Source of the DNA: Acidimicrobiia bacterium
GTDB taxonomy: Bacteria; Actinomycetota; Acidimicrobiia; Acidimicrobiales; Aldehydirespiratoraceae
Direction of reading: 5' to 3'
Assembly: GCA_022820805.1 (NCBI GenBank)
Contig: JAJEEV010000040.1
Span: forward strand, 1-43,564
DNA length: 43,564 nucleotides
The translations under genes and the position numbers were made by a program. Under the pieces are notes generated by a model. It was not told where the DNA came from. It searched no databases and saw nothing but the letters and a program-made list of their open reading frames with translations. Shown here in pieces: positions 43,219-43,564 of the stretch; position 1 is the stretch's first letter; each line of letters opens with the position of its first letter.

Positions 43219-43564
43219 GTGGCCAAGCTCGGTGAGGGAGGTGAGCTTCTCAAGTGCTCCTTCTGCGGCAAGTCCCAGAAGCAGGTCAAGAAGCTCATCG
43301 CCGGCCCCGGCGTGTACATCTGCGACGAGTGCATCGACCTGTGCAACGAGATCATCGACGAGGAGCTGGCCGGCCCGTCCGACGACCCGGTAGGCGATCT
43401 GCCGGTCCCGCGTGAGATCTACGACTTCCTCGACGACTACATCGTCGGGCAGGAGAGCGCCAAGCGGATCCTGTCGGTAGCGGTCTACAACCACTACAAG
43501 CGGGTTCAGATGGGCTCGTCCGACCCCGAGGTGGAGCTGTCCAAGTCGAACATCCTTCTTCTCG
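43219..43564 (+). CDS. clpX: ClpX ATPase, 3' truncated by window edge
   Basis: The unfoldase partner of ClpP. Only the first 115 residues are visible. The zinc-binding domain has CSFCGK (two Cys) and [12 protein letters not shown] (further Cys), which recruits substrates and adaptors. The start of the AAA+ domain is seen as [28 protein letters not shown] 43219 follows GGGGGAGAGGA, a strong ribosome binding site, unlike most genes here. The frame runs open to the window end. Confidence 0.95.
   Translation, partial: MAKLGEGGELLKCSFCGKSQKQVKKLIAGPGVYICDECIDLCNEIIDEELAGPSDDPVGDLPVPREIYDFLDDYIVGQESAKRILSVAVYNHYKRVQMGSSDPEVELSKSNILLL

Overview
The window is a GC-rich bacterial chromosome segment (roughly 70 percent G+C by eye) from an actinobacterium, probably a deep-branching one such as an Acidimicrobiia-like lineage. 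The evidence is the gene content and order: tlyA-nadK-recN-pyrG-nudix-xerD, scpA-scpB-rluB, tyrA-aroA-cmk and tig-clpP-clpX. Further support comes from a serine-tailed FmdB-type protein beside a SAF-domain protein, a moeA/glp gene near a GlpR-like membrane protein, and many starts that look leaderless. The class-level placement is inference; no rRNA gene is present to test it.

Layout. Positions 1-3392 (+): 3' part of tldD, tldE and uppP. 3461-4527 (-): SAF-domain protein and FmdB-like protein. 4616-9844 (+): plsY, moeA, moaA, moaC, a GlpR-like membrane protein and a divergent UDP-GlcNAc 2-epimerase. 9798-11823 (-): a flippase-like membrane protein and a CsaB-like pyruvyltransferase. 11916-14130: tRNA-Ala(CGC), a vapBC module with a clear tandem operator, a Fic protein and a 39-bp direct repeat; this looks like a small accessory insertion. 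14169-16786 (-): an ERG4/ERG24-family sterol-reductase-like protein and AmtB. 16931-23102: a divergent set with fabH, an M20 carbamoylase and an alpha/beta hydrolase on minus, and RidA-like, DUF4089, amidase and a second alpha/beta hydrolase on plus. 23113-36971: a long housekeeping run for ribosome methylation, NAD phosphorylation, recombination repair, CTP, chromosome resolution and condensation, aromatic amino acids, CMP kinase and lipid acylation, interrupted by trpS on minus. 37004-40977: ispH, an excisionase-like HTH protein, a Rv2258c-like methyltransferase, an alkylsulfatase-like metallo-hydrolase and tRNA-Gly(UCC). 41085-end: tig, clpP and the start of clpX.

How genes work together. 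moaA, moaC and moeA act in molybdenum cofactor synthesis; the MoeA/GlpR-like pairing also recalls the actinobacterial Glp-GlpR division system. UDP-GlcNAc 2-epimerase plus CsaB-like pyruvyltransferase suggests a pyruvylated, ManNAc-containing wall polymer. The DUF4089-amidase pair with RidA-like, carbamoylase and hydrolase genes looks like an uncharacterised amide or carbamoyl nitrogen catabolic module. tyrA-aroA-cmk-plsC are chained by 4-nt start/stop overlaps. No gene-free stretch exceeds 300 bases, and I see no CRISPR array, insertion sequence, phage or replication origin.
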